Source: Pegea sp. RAD2-039
Taxonomy: Eukaryota; Chordata; Thaliacea; Salpida; Salpidae
Assembly: GCA_034620365.1 (NCBI GenBank)
Contig: JAQGEQ010000270.1
Coordinates: 124,001-188,000, forward strand
DNA: 64,000 bases
Direction of reading: 5' to 3'
The notes below the pieces were generated by a model. The model saw only the letters and a list, made by a program, of their open reading frames with translations, was not told the origin of the DNA and did not search any database. Below, in pieces: positions 63,201-64,000 of the stretch (its first letter is position 1; every line of letters starts with the position of its first letter). The position numbers and the translations under genes are program-made.

Positions 63201-64000
63201 AAAACTTTAAAGTTGAAATTTACAAAGTTTGATGAAAAAAGGAAAATTTTATCCATTCAACTTGTCACAAAACTCCTCATCATCATCATCATCAAATCTT
63301 ATTAATTATTTCATATTTTCGAAACCAAGTTAAACATTTTTTTTTAATTAAACATTTAAACTTTTCAAACTTTTTTTTCTGATTTGCAACACTTTTCAAA
63401 TGATCATTTTGAAAATGTCTTCTGATCCCTCCCTCCCTCTCTCTACTTCATATTTATTTGTTTGTTTCGAAATTTATTCACACAAAATTGATTTGGTGGA
63501 AAAACTCGAAACTTCAGCACTTGTCAAAATGTCATCCACCTCTAAATCACCTTGTCCCACAATCACAATACTTCTGACCCAGCTAACATCTGGTCCACAT
63601 CCTCATCAGCAATCAGTTAACTATCACTGACTATTTGATACGCCAGATTGACTTCGCTTTCGAAGTGTGGCGGACTTTTCCAGATCGCATTGTTGGTTTT
63701 CCGGCACGTAATCATTTATGGGATGAGAGGAAGTCACGTTGGGCTTATACGTCCAAGTGGTCCAATTGGTACAGCATAGTCCTGACCGGAGCCGCTTTCG
63801 CCCACAGGTCAGTTGTGATACAAAAACTCATCAAATTTCATCACATTTTCTCATGATGACGTCATCGCATCTTCTTATGACGTCATCATCTTCGAGTCTT
63901 TACCAACCTCTCTATTTACTAATTGATTTTTGTTCGTAGGTACTATTCGCATTTATATACCGAGTGGCTTCCAATTGAAGCTAAAAACTTGGTTGATTCT
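57295..64000 (+). CDS. EXT1: Exostosin-1, heparan sulfate co-polymerase (3' end cut)
   Basis: EXT1 with EXT2 builds the heparan sulfate chain in the Golgi by adding alternating glucuronate and N-acetylglucosamine. Exons: 57295-58103, 58403-58555, 58849-59050, 59513-59632, 60171-60303, 61332-61450, 62772-62978, 63647-63807 and 63940 to the window edge. They give 655 residues; human EXT1 has 746, so about 90 are missing. The start MQATKRY matches human MQAKKRY, and TAA directly precedes it in frame. Residues 8-27 form a signal anchor (type II membrane protein). The GT47 exostosin domain covers about residues 110-395, with [26 protein letters not shown] and [13 protein letters not shown]. The GT64 domain begins near residue 465 and carries the DxD-type motif LDDDA (Asp572-574; human LDEDT), then [15 protein letters not shown]. 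Introns are 132-1321 nt. Identification is certain. Confidence 0.98.
60304..62771. other. Two longer EXT1 introns
   Basis: The introns at 60304-61331 and 61451-62771 flank exon 61332-61450. Open frames inside them (for example 61646-61858 and 62513-62839) are not conserved EXT1 sequence and overlap frames on the other strand. The right-hand part, from about 62560, is less AT-rich than introns further left. Nothing else was recognised. Confidence 0.6.
62979..63646. other. EXT1 intron with simple repeats
   Basis: A 668-nt intron containing a short (CAT/ATC)n run near 63280-63296 and a CCCTC/CTCT pyrimidine run near 63427-63443. No gene was seen. The open frame that crosses the exon 62772-62978 into this intron is read-through. 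Confidence 0.65.
63857..63885. promoter_or_regulatory. Paired CREB/ATF palindromes in an EXT1 intron
   Basis: Two ATGACGTCAT ten-mers, with cores at 63857-63864 and 63878-63885, lie 21 bases apart, two helical turns, inside the 132-nt intron before the last visible exon. The full palindrome and the phased spacing suggest cooperative bZIP binding; function is inferred. Confidence 0.35.

Noticed and set aside
45711..64000. DROSHA and EXT1 as an operon
   Set aside because: They share a strand, but 5.3 kb separates them and DROSHA has its own polyadenylation signal.
1..64000. tRNA, rRNA or CRISPR array
   Set aside because: No cloverleaf with a GGTTCRA-type box, no conserved rRNA stretch and no regularly spaced repeat was seen on reading through.

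Overview
The window is nuclear DNA of an animal, most likely an invertebrate. It is very AT-rich, its protein genes are split by spliceosomal introns, and four genes are recognisable by conserved residues across exons whose reading frames join exactly. I cannot name the species. The DROSHA introns are mostly 47-54 nt, a minimal size like that of nematodes or larvaceans. An EXT1 with an intact second (GT64) domain argues against a Caenorhabditis-like nematode, whose RIB-1 is truncated.

Layout. (1) 1-30222, minus strand: the 5' part of a DLC1/STARD13/STARD8 (Drosophila crossveinless-c) family Rho-GTPase regulator. Eight exons are visible, with kilobase introns. The last three complete a SAM domain; the RhoGAP and START parts would lie beyond the left edge. 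(2) 30223-38999: non-coding apart from a short GC-rich island near 34.1 kb. (3) 39000-41470, minus: complete eight-exon AMACR (alpha-methylacyl-CoA racemase), 379 residues, ending in the peroxisomal signal SKL. (4) 41471-45710: the region between two divergent genes, holding a decayed non-LTR retrotransposon with endonuclease and reverse-transcriptase remnants. (5) 45711-51975, plus: DROSHA, modelled as 31 exons and 1320 residues, with both RNase III domains and the dsRBD. (6) 51976-57294: AT-rich and without a gene. (7) 57295-64000, plus: EXT1 heparan-sulfate co-polymerase, nine exons, 655 residues visible, cut by the right edge.

The genes serve separate jobs: Rho signalling, peroxisomal lipid metabolism, microRNA biogenesis and Golgi glycosylation. 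I see no operon. Two points stand out. AMACR and DROSHA are next-door neighbours here and are also linked on human 5p13. The palindrome TGACGTCA (CREB/ATF site) occurs eight times, far above a rough expectation for such AT-rich DNA. No tRNA, rRNA, CRISPR array or intact mobile element was seen.
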